DNA of 64,000 bases from Microbacterium sp. MAH-37 (GTDB taxonomy: Bacteria > Actinomycetota > Actinomycetes > Actinomycetales > Microbacteriaceae). The stretch covers positions 248,001-312,000 of the forward strand of contig NZ_WSEN01000009.1 in the NCBI RefSeq assembly GCF_009758255.1, written 5' to 3'. The notes beneath the pieces are model-generated. The model did no database searches and had not been told where the DNA came from. It saw nothing but the letters and a program-made list of their open reading frames with translations. Positions 34,042 through 45,582 of this stretch are shown here, piece by piece. Made by a program: the position numbers and the translations under genes. Positions within the stretch are counted from its first letter, which is position 1. Each line of letters starts with the position of its first letter.

Positions 34042-34947
34042 CTACTCCCGACCGAGGTCGCGGTGGCGGATGTTAACCGCCACCCCCGGGATCTGGCCGA
34101 GCCGACGGCCCAGTTCCTCGGCCATCGCCACCGAGCGGTGCTTGCCCCCGGTGCATCCGATCGCGACAGTGGAGTGGCTCTTGTTCTCGCGCTGATACCC
34201 CTCGAGCACCGGCACGAGAGCGGTGGCATAGGCGTCCAGGAACTCCTGGGCGCCGTCGCGCGAGAGCACGTAGTCTCGCACCTGCTCGTCCTGGCCGGTG
34301 AGGCCGCGCAGCTCGTCGTTCCAGAACGGGTTGGGCAGGAAGCGCATGTCGGCCACAAGGTCCACGTCGGTGGGAAGGCCGTACTTGAACCCGAAGCTCA
34401 GCAGCGTCAGCCGATGGCGCGCTGCGCCCTCCTCGGAGAAGATCTCGGTCACCTGCGTGGCCAGCTGGTGGATGTTGAGGCTCGAGGTGTCGATCACCAG
34501 GTCCGCGGCTTCGCGGACCATCGCCAGCCGGGACCGTTCGGTGCGGATGCCGTCCAGCAGCGTGCCGTCGCCCTGCAGCGGATGCGGTCGGCGCACGGAC
34601 TCGAAGCGGCGCACGAGCACATCGTCCGAGGCATCCAGGAACAGCACCTTCACGCCGGAGCCGCGGGAGCGCAGTGCACGCGCGACCCCGGGGAAGTCGT
34701 CGAAGAGGCTGCGACCGCGGACGTCGACGACGGCGGCGACCTTGGGCAGGTTCGCGCCACCCATGCCGGTGAGGTCGAGCAGCGGGCGAAGGATCTGCGG
34801 CGGAAGGTTGTCGACCACGTACCAGCCGAGGTCCTCCAGCGCGTTCGCCGCCGTTGTGCGGCCGGCGCCCGACATGCCGGTGACGATGAGGAACTCGCCC
34901 TGCTCCTCGACAGTGGTCTCTTCGTCCGCCGTCTCCGCCGCAGTCAT
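34042..34947 (-). CDS. rapZ: RNase adapter RapZ / nucleotide-binding protein YvcJ
   Basis: 301 residues from the start at 34947. P-loop GMSGAGRTTAANALED is followed by a GWYVVDNLPPQILRPL segment, and the C-terminal domain has IGCTGGKHRSVAMAEELG, the RapZ signature with a conserved cysteine and histidine. It binds ATP/GTP; in E. coli it tunes glucosamine-6-phosphate synthase through sRNA decay, while its role in actinobacteria is uncertain. A longer frame upstream overlaps uvrC and is not used: MTAAETADE has AAGG seven bases before it. It lies 25 bases after uvrC. Confidence 0.93.
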   Translation of the reverse strand: MTAAETADEETTVEEQGEFLIVTGMSGAGRTTAANALEDLGWYVVDNLPPQILRPLLDLTGMGGANLPKVAAVVDVRGRSLFDDFPGVARALRSRGSGVKVLFLDASDDVLVRRFESVRRPHPLQGDGTLLDGIRTERSRLAMVREAADLVIDTSSLNIHQLATQVTEIFSEEGAARHRLTLLSFGFKYGLPTDVDLVADMRFLPNPFWNDELRGLTGQDEQVRDYVLSRDGAQEFLDAYATALVPVLEGYQRENKSHSTVAIGCTGGKHRSVAMAEELGRRLGQIPGVAVNIRHRDLGRE

Positions 34948-34972
34948 GTGGCACCTTCCCCTCGCAACCAGC

Positions 34973-36867
34973 TTAGGGCTTTTCCACGGCGCCCTTCGAG
35001 AGCCTCGCCTGGATGGTCTGCGCGAGAGCCGGACCGATGCCGGGGACCTCCTGGATCTGCTCCGCGTCCGCGGCACGCAGCTTGGCCACGGACCCGAAGT
35101 GCTTCAGCAGCGCCTTGATCCTGGCGTCGCCGAGTCCTGGCACCTCGGACAGCACCGTGCTGATGTCGCGCCGGCGCCTGCGGCGCTGATGCGTGATCGC
35201 GAACCGGTGCGCCTCGTCGCGCAGCCGCTGCACGAGGTACAACGCCTCGCTGGTGCGGGGCAGGATGACCGGGAAGTCGTCGCCGGGCAGCCAGATCTCC
35301 TCGAGGCGCTTGGCGATGCCGCACAGCGCGATGCCCGTCGCACCGCTGTCGCGCAGCGCCCGTGCCGCCGCGGCGACCTGCGGCTGACCGCCGTCCACGA
35401 TGAGCAACTGCGGGCGATAGGCGAAGCGGGGGCGGGGCTTCTCCCCTGCAACCGCCTCGATCGTCGGATCCGGAAGCGGTTCTGGGGCGCTGTCGACGTG
35501 CGCGAGCCGGCGCATCAGCACCTGGTACATCGAGTCCGTGTCGTCCGTCGTCTCGGTGATGTTGAACGATCGGTACTGGTCCTTGCGAGGGAGACCGTCC
35601 TCGAAGACCACCATCGAGGCGACCACGTTCGTGCCGCTGAGGTGCGAGATGTCGTAGCACTCGATGCGCAGCGGCGCCTCGTCCATGCCGAGCGCGTCCT
35701 GCAGGTCGGTCAGCGCCTGCGTGCGCGCGACGTAGTCGCTGGTGCGCTTGGTCTTGTGCCGGATGAGCGCCTGCGTCGCGTTCAGCGTCGCGGTGCGCAT
35801 CAGCTCGGCCCTCTGCCCGCGCTGCGCGACGGCGATCTCGACCTTCCTGCCGCGCTTCTCGCGAAGCCACTGCTCGAGCTCGGCGGCGTCGTCAGGAAGG
35901 GAAGGCACCAGGATGCGCCGCGGGATGTCGCCGGATTCGCCGTAGGCGCGCTGCAGCACCTGGTCGACCAGCTCGGGTCCGGAGATGTCGATCTCCTTGT
36001 CGATGGCTGTGGCGCGCACGCCTCGCACGCGGCCGCCGCGGATCACGAAGTGCTGCACCGCCGCCGAGAGCTCGTCCTCGGCGATTCCGAACAGGTCAGC
36101 GTCCTCGTCGGCGGCGAGCACCAGCGCGCTCTTGCCGAGCACGGCGTCGATCGAGGCGAGCTTGTCGCGGTACTTCGCCGCCGCCTCGTAGTCCATGGCG
36201 GCGGACGCCTCCCGCATCCGCTTGGTGAGCTCGCGCGTGAAGCGCTCGTCGCCCCCTTCCATGAACGCGATGAAGTCGTCGACCATCGCGCGATGCTCCT
36301 CGATGGTGCAGGTCATCGAGCACGGACCGCCGCACCGGCCGATCTGGCCGGGGAAGCACGGCCGACCTGTCTGCATCGCCTTGCGGTAACTGGAGTCGCT
36401 GCAGGTGCGGATCGGGAATGCCCTGATCATCAGCTCGATCGTGTCGTGCACCGCCCACACCTTCGGATACGGCCCGAAGTACTTCGCCCCGGGGATCCGC
36501 CGGTTGCGGGTGACGATGACGCGCGGCGCCTCGTCGGCGAGCGTGATCGCCATGAACGGGTAGGACTTGTCGTCCTTGTAGCGCACGTTGAACGGCGGAT
36601 CGAACTCCTTGATCCACATGTACTCCAGCTGGAGCGAATCGACGTCCGTCGCGACGACGGTCCACTCCACGGATGCCGCGGTCGTGACCATCCGCCGGGT
36701 GCGCTCGTGCAGCGTGCGCAGTGGCGCGAAGTAGTTCGACAGCCGCTGACGCAGGTTCTTCGCCTTGCCGACGTAGAGCACCCGGCCGTCGGAGTCGCGG
36801 AACCGGTACACCCCGGGATCGGTCGGAATCTCCCCTGTGCGCGGCTTGTACGGGAGGACGTCCGCCA

Positions 36868-36868
<1 letters not shown>
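34973..36868 (-). CDS. uvrC: Excinuclease ABC subunit C
   Basis: 631 residues. The GIY-YIG nuclease domain is at the N-terminus ([20 protein letters not shown]), followed by a cysteine cluster ([15 protein letters not shown]), the UVR motif ([26 protein letters not shown]), an RNase-H-like domain ([13 protein letters not shown]) and C-terminal helix-hairpin-helices ([31 protein letters not shown]). It makes the dual incision in nucleotide excision repair. The start at 36868 is one base inside the uvrA stop (TGATG); an open frame further up belongs to a uvrA shadow. Confidence 0.97.
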
Positions 36869-39759
<2,891 letters not shown>

Positions 39760-39859
39760 CGGACAAGTCTAGGAGTGCCCACCGACATCGGGCTCGGAGA
39801 GCACTCAGGCGCGGCATCCGTGCGTCCTCACAACCGGATGCGACTCGTGTGAGTCCGGC

Positions 39860-39897
39860 GTTACACCGCCGACACCGAACGGCGATGGCACCGAAAC
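39860..39897 (+). promoter_or_regulatory. GlnR-type box upstream of the nitrate operon
   Basis: GTTAC-n6-GACAC-n6-GCGAT-n6-GAAAC lies 54 bases before narK. The actinobacterial GlnR consensus is gTnAC-n6-GaAAC repeated every 11 bases. The first and fourth elements match fully, the second misses one base and the third is weak, but the 6-base spacing is exact throughout. This fits nitrogen-limitation control of nitrate uptake. Confidence 0.6.
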
Positions 39898-39951
39898 AGC
39901 GCCCCCGTAGCCTCCTGGTCATCAGGCCGGCATCCGAGCATCGGAGACACC

Positions 39952-41358
39952 ATGACCGCGATCGACTCCGCACCAGCCCCGCGCACGGGCCCCGTCCTCG
40001 CCCCCGGCGCCCTCACCGTCAGAGCGGGCCGCTGGATCGACGGCTGGGATGCCGAGGATCGTGATCAGTGGGAGCACGAGGGACGACGTATCGCGGCGCG
40101 CAACCTGCGCTGGTCGATCTTCGCCGAGTTCCTCGGGTTCGTGGTGTGGCAGCTCTGGTCGATCGTCGTGATCTCGCTGCCGGCGGCGGGGTTCACCTTC
40201 GATGTGACGCAGACGTTCTGGTTGATCTCGATGCCGAGTCTCGTCGGCGCCACCCTGCGCTTCCCCTACACGTTCATGGTCCCCCGATTCGGCGGGCGGA
40301 ACTGGACGATCATCTCGGCCGCACTGCTGCTGCTCCCCGTGACGGGCCTGGCACTGTGCGTCGGCAACCCGGACACGCCGTTCCCGGTGATGCTCGGCGT
40401 CGCCGCCCTCGCCGGACTCGGCGGCGGCAACTTCGCCTCCTCGATGTCGAACATCACCTCGTTCTATCCGCAGCGCGAGAAGGGCTGGGCGCTGGGAGTG
40501 AACGCGGCCGGCGGCAACCTGGGCGCCGCCGTCGCGCAGTTCGTCGTGCCGATCGTCATCACGGTGGGAGCGGCGACGACCCTGAACCTCTCCGCCGCCG
40601 GCTGGATCTGGGTGCCGCTCATCATCGTCGCCGTCGTGGGCGCCGCGCTGCGCATGGACAACCTGTCCAGCGCCCGCGCCGACTTCGCCGCCTCCCTCGC
40701 CGCGTTCAGAGAGCCGCATCTCTGGGTCCTCGCCTTCCTCTATCTCGGCACCTTCGGCTCCTTCATCGGGTTCGCGGGCGTGTTCCCGAAGCTCCTCGCC
40801 GACCAGTTCCCGGAGTACTCCCAGCTGCACGTGGGCACCGCCTCACTGTCGCTCGCGTTCCTCGGCGCGCTGTGCGGCTCTCTCGCACGGCCCTACGGCG
40901 GCAGGCTCGCCGACCGCTTCGGCGGCTCATCGATCACCCTGGTCGCGTTCGGCGCCATGGCCGCGCTCACCACCGTCGTCATCCTCACGCTGCCGACGAT
41001 CGGGTTCTGGGGATTCCTGGGGCTGTTCCTGCTGCTCTTCACCGCGAGCGGAATCGGCAACGGGGCGACCTACCGGATGATCCCGACGGTGTTCGCCTGG
41101 CGTGCGGGAGCGGAGGACGCCCACCGTACCGCGGGCGACGTCGGCTCTCAGCGCAAGGCGGCCGCCGCGCTCGGCATCATCTCGGCGATCGGCGCCTACG
41201 GCGGATTCGTCATTCCGCAGGCGCTCGGCTGGTCGAAGGCCAGCACGGGCGGCTACTCGGCGGGACTGAGCTGGTTCGTCGGCGCCTACCTGATCATGAT
41301 CACCGTGACGGCCGTGGTCTACGTGCGGGCCGGCCGTCGCGCGGGGACGCGGCTGTGA
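39952..41358 (+). CDS. narK: Nitrate/nitrite transporter NarK
   Basis: A 468-residue, 12-helix MFS protein of the nitrate/nitrite porter family. The nitrate signature is repeated in GGGNFASSMSNITSFYPQREK and in the second-half ASGIGNGATYRMIPTVF. The N-terminus has a long cytoplasmic lead (about 60 residues, DGWDAEDRDQWEHEGRR) before the first helix. The ATG at 39952 has GGAG at -9. It is first in the nitrate assimilation operon and its stop overlaps the nitrate reductase start (GTGA). Confidence 0.94.
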   Translation: MTAIDSAPAPRTGPVLAPGALTVRAGRWIDGWDAEDRDQWEHEGRRIAARNLRWSIFAEFLGFVVWQLWSIVVISLPAAGFTFDVTQTFWLISMPSLVGATLRFPYTFMVPRFGGRNWTIISAALLLLPVTGLALCVGNPDTPFPVMLGVAALAGLGGGNFASSMSNITSFYPQREKGWALGVNAAGGNLGAAVAQFVVPIVITVGAATTLNLSAAGWIWVPLIIVAVVGAALRMDNLSSARADFAASLAAFREPHLWVLAFLYLGTFGSFIGFAGVFPKLLADQFPEYSQLHVGTASLSLAFLGALCGSLARPYGGRLADRFGGSSITLVAFGAMAALTTVVILTLPTIGFWGFLGLFLLLFTASGIGNGATYRMIPTVFAWRAGAEDAHRTAGDVGSQRKAAAALGIISAIGAYGGFVIPQALGWSKASTGGYSAGLSWFVGAYLIMITVTAVVYVRAGRRAGTRL

Positions 41359-43427
41359 CGTCCGCGTCGGTCACCTCGACGCACTGCCCGTACTGCGCTC
41401 TGCAGTGCGCGATGACACTGACGCCGCAGGAGGCCGGTGCCTCGGTCGCGCCCCGCGACTTCCCGACCAATCGCGGCGGACTGTGCAAGAAGGGCTGGAC
41501 CTCGGCCGAACTGCTCCGGCATCCGGACCGGGTCACCACGCCCCTGCGGCGGACGGATGCCGGTTTCGAGGAGGTCTCCTGGGATGACGCACTCGACGAC
41601 ATCGCAGCGCGACTCGCCGCGCTGCGCGCGGAGCGCGGCGCCGACTGCATCGGCGTGTTCGGCGGCGGCGGCCTGACGAACGAGAAGGCGTATCAGCTCG
41701 GCAAGTTCGCCCGGATCGCGCTGGGCACGAGCCGGATCGACTACAACGGCCGGTTCTGCATGTCCAGCGCCGCGGCGGCGGGCAACCGCGCCTTCGGCAT
41801 CGACCGCGGGCTGCCGTTCCCGGTGACCGATCTCGACGGCGCAGAGACGATCCTGCTCCTCGGGTCCAACGTCGCAGCGACGATGCCGCCTCTGCTCGGC
41901 CACCTCACCGGTGCGCGCGCGGCCGGCGGCCTGATCGTCGTCGACCCGCGGCGCTCCGAGACCGCCAGGCTGCTCGAGGACGGCGGCGGGATCCACGTGC
42001 AGCCGGCGCCGGGCACCGACCTACTGGTGCTGCTCGGCCTGACCCACATCGTGCTCGCCGAGGGCCTCGCGGATCTCCCCTACCTGCGAACACGCACCAC
42101 CGGCCTCGAGGAACTGCGGCGCAGCGTCGCCGCATGGTGGCCGGAGCGGGTGCAGTCGCTGACGGGTGTGCCGGCGGCGCAGCTGCGCACGATCGCCCGT
42201 CGTCTCGCCGTGCACCGGCGCACCTTCATCATCACCGGGCGCGGCGTCGAGCAGCACGCCGACGGCACCGACACCGCGACCGCCGCGATCAACCTCGCCC
42301 TCGTACTCGGTCTGCCGGGACGGGCCGGTGCGGGGTACGGCACGCTGACCGGCCAGGGCAACGGCCAGGGCGGTCGGGAGCACGGGCAGAAGTGCGACCA
42401 GCTCCCCGGGTACCGCCGGATCTCGGATCCCGCTGCGCGGCGGCACGTCGCGGCGGTGTGGGGCGTCGAAGAGGCGACGCTTCCCGGCCCCGGCGTCCCG
42501 GCGATGGAACTGCTCGGGATGCTCGGCGACGAGGTAGCCGCCCTCCTGGTGCACGGCTCGAACGTCGTGGTCTCAGCCCCGGACGCGGCGACCGTCACCC
42601 GGGATCTGGCGAGACTCGACCTGCTGGTGGTGTGCGACTTCTTCCTCTCCGAGACCGCGAAGTTGGCGCACTACGTGCTGCCGGTGACGCAGTGGGCCGA
42701 GGAGGAGGGCACGATGACCTCGCTCGAGGGCCGCGTGATCCGGCGGCGGAAGTCGATCGATGCGCCGGGCGAGACGCGGAGCGAGCTGTGGATCCTCCAG
42801 CAGCTGGCCCGTCGTCTGCGGGCTCCGGGCAGCTGGCCGACGGACGCGGCGGAGGTCTTCGACGAGCTCGCCAGGGCCTCTGCGGGAGGTCCCGCTGACT
42901 ACTCCGGCCTCAGCCATGCGCTCCTGGACAGCGGCGAGGCGGCGTACTGGCCGTATCCCGCCGGCACCGCTGGCACGGCGCGCCTCTTCGCAGAGGCGTT
43001 CGCCCACCCCGACGGTCGGGCGCGCATCGTGCCGGTCTCCCCCGGCGTCGCGATCCCGAACCCCGGTATGACGCTCATCACCGGGCGCCTGCTCGAGCAC
43101 TACCAGTCCGGGGCGCAGACACGCCGGGTCGCCGAGCTGGTCCAGGCACGTCCGCGGGCGACGGTCCAGCTGCACCCGGCGACCGCAGCCGATCTCGGGA
43201 TCGCCGCCGACGACATGGTCGAGATCTCCCGCGACGGCGGGACCGTCCGCGTGCGAGCGGAGATCACCTCGGGCATCCGGCACGACACGGTCTTCCTCCC
43301 GTTCCACTTCCCCGGCGAGGACCGCGCGAATCTGCTCACCAGACCGGTCGTCGACCCGGTCTCGGCGATGCCCGAGTTCAAGAGGACCCCGGTCACCCTG
43401 GCACGGGCGGAGGGGGACATCTCATGA
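41355..43427 (+). CDS. nasA: Assimilatory nitrate reductase, catalytic subunit
   Basis: 690 residues from the GTG at 41355. The [4Fe-4S] ligands are Cys11, 14, 18 and 44 (CPYCALQC, then GLCKKGW). The molybdenum ligand is Cys135 in YNGRFCMSSA. Further on come the molybdopterin blocks LLGSNVAATMPP and LTGQGNGQGGREHGQKCDQL and a C-terminal molydopterin-binding domain (LITGRLLEHYQSGAQTRRV). It reduces nitrate to nitrite in the cytoplasm. There is no Tat signal, which supports the assimilatory rather than periplasmic type. A longer open frame upstream lies inside narK. It overlaps genes on both sides by four bases. Confidence 0.93.
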   Translation: MTSASVTSTHCPYCALQCAMTLTPQEAGASVAPRDFPTNRGGLCKKGWTSAELLRHPDRVTTPLRRTDAGFEEVSWDDALDDIAARLAALRAERGADCIGVFGGGGLTNEKAYQLGKFARIALGTSRIDYNGRFCMSSAAAAGNRAFGIDRGLPFPVTDLDGAETILLLGSNVAATMPPLLGHLTGARAAGGLIVVDPRRSETARLLEDGGGIHVQPAPGTDLLVLLGLTHIVLAEGLADLPYLRTRTTGLEELRRSVAAWWPERVQSLTGVPAAQLRTIARRLAVHRRTFIITGRGVEQHADGTDTATAAINLALVLGLPGRAGAGYGTLTGQGNGQGGREHGQKCDQLPGYRRISDPAARRHVAAVWGVEEATLPGPGVPAMELLGMLGDEVAALLVHGSNVVVSAPDAATVTRDLARLDLLVVCDFFLSETAKLAHYVLPVTQWAEEEGTMTSLEGRVIRRRKSIDAPGETRSELWILQQLARRLRAPGSWPTDAAEVFDELARASAGGPADYSGLSHALLDSGEAAYWPYPAGTAGTARLFAEAFAHPDGRARIVPVSPGVAIPNPGMTLITGRLLEHYQSGAQTRRVAELVQARPRATVQLHPATAADLGIAADDMVEISRDGGTVRVRAEITSGIRHDTVFLPFHFPGEDRANLLTRPVVDPVSAMPEFKRTPVTLARAEGDIS

Positions 43428-45016
43428 GGATCGTCGTGATCGGCTTCGGGCCTGTCGGCGCACGCTTCGTCGAGGGGATGCTTCCCGCGGTGCGCGCGGG
43501 TGCCGTCACGCTGACCGTCCTCGGCGCAGAGCAGGACGACGCGTACAACCGCGTCCTGATCGCGGAACTCGCCGTCGGCAGGGCGACCCGCGAGCGGCTC
43601 GACCTGCCGGGGGCCGCGGCGGCGGCCGCGGCCGGGGCATCCGTCCGTCTCGGCGAGGCGGCCGTCTCGATCGACAGAAGCCGGCGCCTCGTGCGCACCA
43701 GCGGAGGCGATCGCGTCGCCTACGACCGGCTCGTGCTCGCCACCGGCGCACGCGCCAACGTGCCCACGCTGTTCGGCATGGAGAAGGCGCGCCGTCACCG
43801 TCTGTCCAGAGCGCTGCATCCGAAGCTGCTCGATCGCGGCGAGCACGACCTCCCCCGCGGGGTCACCGCACTGCGCGACCTCGCGGATGCGGAGCAGGTC
43901 GCCGCTGCTGTCCGCGCCGGACTGCGGATCGTCGTGCTGGGCGCAGGCGTCCTCGGACTGGAGGTCGCGCTCGCCGCCAGGGAACAGGGCGCAGAGGTCG
44001 TCGTCGTGCACACCGGCGGCGTTCCGATGAGTCGCAACCTCGACGACGACGGCGGCCGCATGCTCGCGCGCGCGGCACGGGGCGCGGGCGTGCAGATGCT
44101 GGCGCATGCCGTCGCCGAGAGCATCGTCACCCGCACGGACCGCAGCGGCGGCGTCCGCTTCGACGCCCTGCTCTGCGCAGACGGCACGCTCGTGCGCGGC
44201 GATCTTCTGCTGCTCTCCGTCGGCGCATCCGCACGCGTGGAGCTGGCCGCCGCGGCCGACCTCGCCGTGGCCACCGGCATCCTCGTCGACGAGCAGCTCG
44301 CCTCATGGACGGATCCCTCGATCTTCGCGATCGGTGACTGCGCGCAGGTGGCAGCGCGCGACTCGGCCAGGGCCGACGGCCACGTCGCGGGAGCGCCATC
44401 GGGGCTCATCGGCCCCGGATGGCGCCAGGCGGACGCTCTCTCGGCGTGGCTCTCCGGCGCGGGCGACGAGATGCATCCGCTTGCTGATCGTCCCGCGGTC
44501 GTCTCGCTCAAAGCCGAGGACGTGGACGTCATCTCCGGCGGTGCCGTGGACGCCGATCCCTGGGACGAGGACCCGCATACGGATGCCTGCGCGCACCGGC
44601 GGCAGGTGAGTCAGTGGCTGGATCCGGCCCGAGGGTGCTACATCAAGATGGTCACCCGCGCCGGGGTGCTGGAGGGGTTCGTGGCGGTCGGCATGCCCAG
44701 AGCGGGCGCGGAACTCGCCCTGCTCTTCGAGCGGGGCGGAGAACTGCCCGCCGATCGCGGCGCGCTGCTGCGTCTGGACGGCGTCGACTCCGGCGAGGCG
44801 CTCGGCACCGATCCGTTCGCGCCGGATGCGACGGTGTGCTGGTGCAACGGCGTAACGGTGCAGCGCATCAGCGATGCCCTCGCCGATGGCGCCGACACGG
44901 TGGAGTGCGTCGGCTCGACGACCAGGGCGGGCACCGGCTGCGGCGGATGCCGCGGAAGGATCGCCGAGCTCATCGCGCGTGACGTCTCGCTCGCCGGCGG
45001 CGCGCGCGTCGGCTAG
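43424..45016 (+). CDS. FAD-dependent oxidoreductase with C-terminal BFD-like [2Fe-2S] domain (nitrate reductase electron donor)
   Basis: 530 residues. It has two dinucleotide folds, VVIGFGPVGARF for FAD at the N-terminus and VVLGAGVLGLEVALAA for NAD(P), and the FAD-closing IFAIGDCAQVAA. This is the nitrite-reductase large-subunit-like reductase architecture, without siroheme parts. The C-terminal cysteines 472, 474, 506 and 509 (CxC-x31-CxxC) form a bacterioferritin-associated-ferredoxin-like cluster site. Fused to the reductase, it probably passes electrons from NAD(P)H to the nitrate reductase encoded upstream (ATGA overlap). No nitrite reductase gene follows in this window. Confidence 0.85.
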   Translation: MRIVVIGFGPVGARFVEGMLPAVRAGAVTLTVLGAEQDDAYNRVLIAELAVGRATRERLDLPGAAAAAAAGASVRLGEAAVSIDRSRRLVRTSGGDRVAYDRLVLATGARANVPTLFGMEKARRHRLSRALHPKLLDRGEHDLPRGVTALRDLADAEQVAAAVRAGLRIVVLGAGVLGLEVALAAREQGAEVVVVHTGGVPMSRNLDDDGGRMLARAARGAGVQMLAHAVAESIVTRTDRSGGVRFDALLCADGTLVRGDLLLLSVGASARVELAAAADLAVATGILVDEQLASWTDPSIFAIGDCAQVAARDSARADGHVAGAPSGLIGPGWRQADALSAWLSGAGDEMHPLADRPAVVSLKAEDVDVISGGAVDADPWDEDPHTDACAHRRQVSQWLDPARGCYIKMVTRAGVLEGFVAVGMPRAGAELALLFERGGELPADRGALLRLDGVDSGEALGTDPFAPDATVCWCNGVTVQRISDALADGADTVECVGSTTRAGTGCGGCRGRIAELIARDVSLAGGARVG

Positions 45017-45582
45017 GCCGTATCACCGGGTCGGTTCCCGCGCCGGGTCCCAGGAGCGGCATCCGCCGTACGCAGCCCACGCAGGGCGAACACGATGCCC
45101 GCCAGCAGCAGTACGGCGCCCAGCGGCGCGAGCCAGGCGATCGCGACGCCGGTCGAGCCGGCGACCAGACGCGCTCCCCCGAGCGCGAGCGGCTGGGCGA
45201 TCAACTCGATCACGATGAACCTGCGCGCACTCGGCAGCAGGGCGCGCAGCGCGAGCTGCGATCGCAGCGGCACAGTGAGCCCGATCCCGGCCAGCACGTG
45301 GATCGCGTGCACCAGCAGCACCGCGAGCGCCGTCCGGGTCGGCGAGGACTCGGTCAGCAGCATCCCCACCGGCAGGCACCCGGCGGCCACCCAGGCGACC
45401 ATCGTACGAGGAACGAACACGCTCGCCACCGCCGCCACGATCGCGATCCAGCGCCACATCGGCACCGGGATCAGCATGAAGGCGCCCGCCGTCACGATCG
45501 CCACGAGGACGACGCGCACGACGGCGCCGGGGACGGCGGCGCGCACCCGGAAGCTGTGCGCCCTGCGCAGGATGCCGCTCAT
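45013..45582 (-). CDS. Small multi-pass membrane protein of the MoxR operon
   Basis: 189 residues with about five membrane helices (roughly 17-38, 42-72, 84-104, 118-135, 143-163) and a basic C-terminus (TRRGNRPGDTA). No motif ties it to a named family. It overlaps the DUF58 gene upstream by four bases and is the last gene of that operon. Its stop codon and the stop codon of the convergent FAD oxidoreductase share the four-base CTAG. Confidence 0.7.
   Translation of the reverse strand: MSGILRRAHSFRVRAAVPGAVVRVVLVAIVTAGAFMLIPVPMWRWIAIVAAVASVFVPRTMVAWVAAGCLPVGMLLTESSPTRTALAVLLVHAIHVLAGIGLTVPLRSQLALRALLPSARRFIVIELIAQPLALGGARLVAGSTGVAIAWLAPLGAVLLLAGIVFALRGLRTADAAPGTRRGNRPGDTA

Noticed and set aside
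40068-41354. N-terminal extension of the nitrate reductase frame through narK
   Set aside because: It is the out-of-frame reading of narK. The cluster-binding cysteines begin 11 residues after the GTG at 41355.
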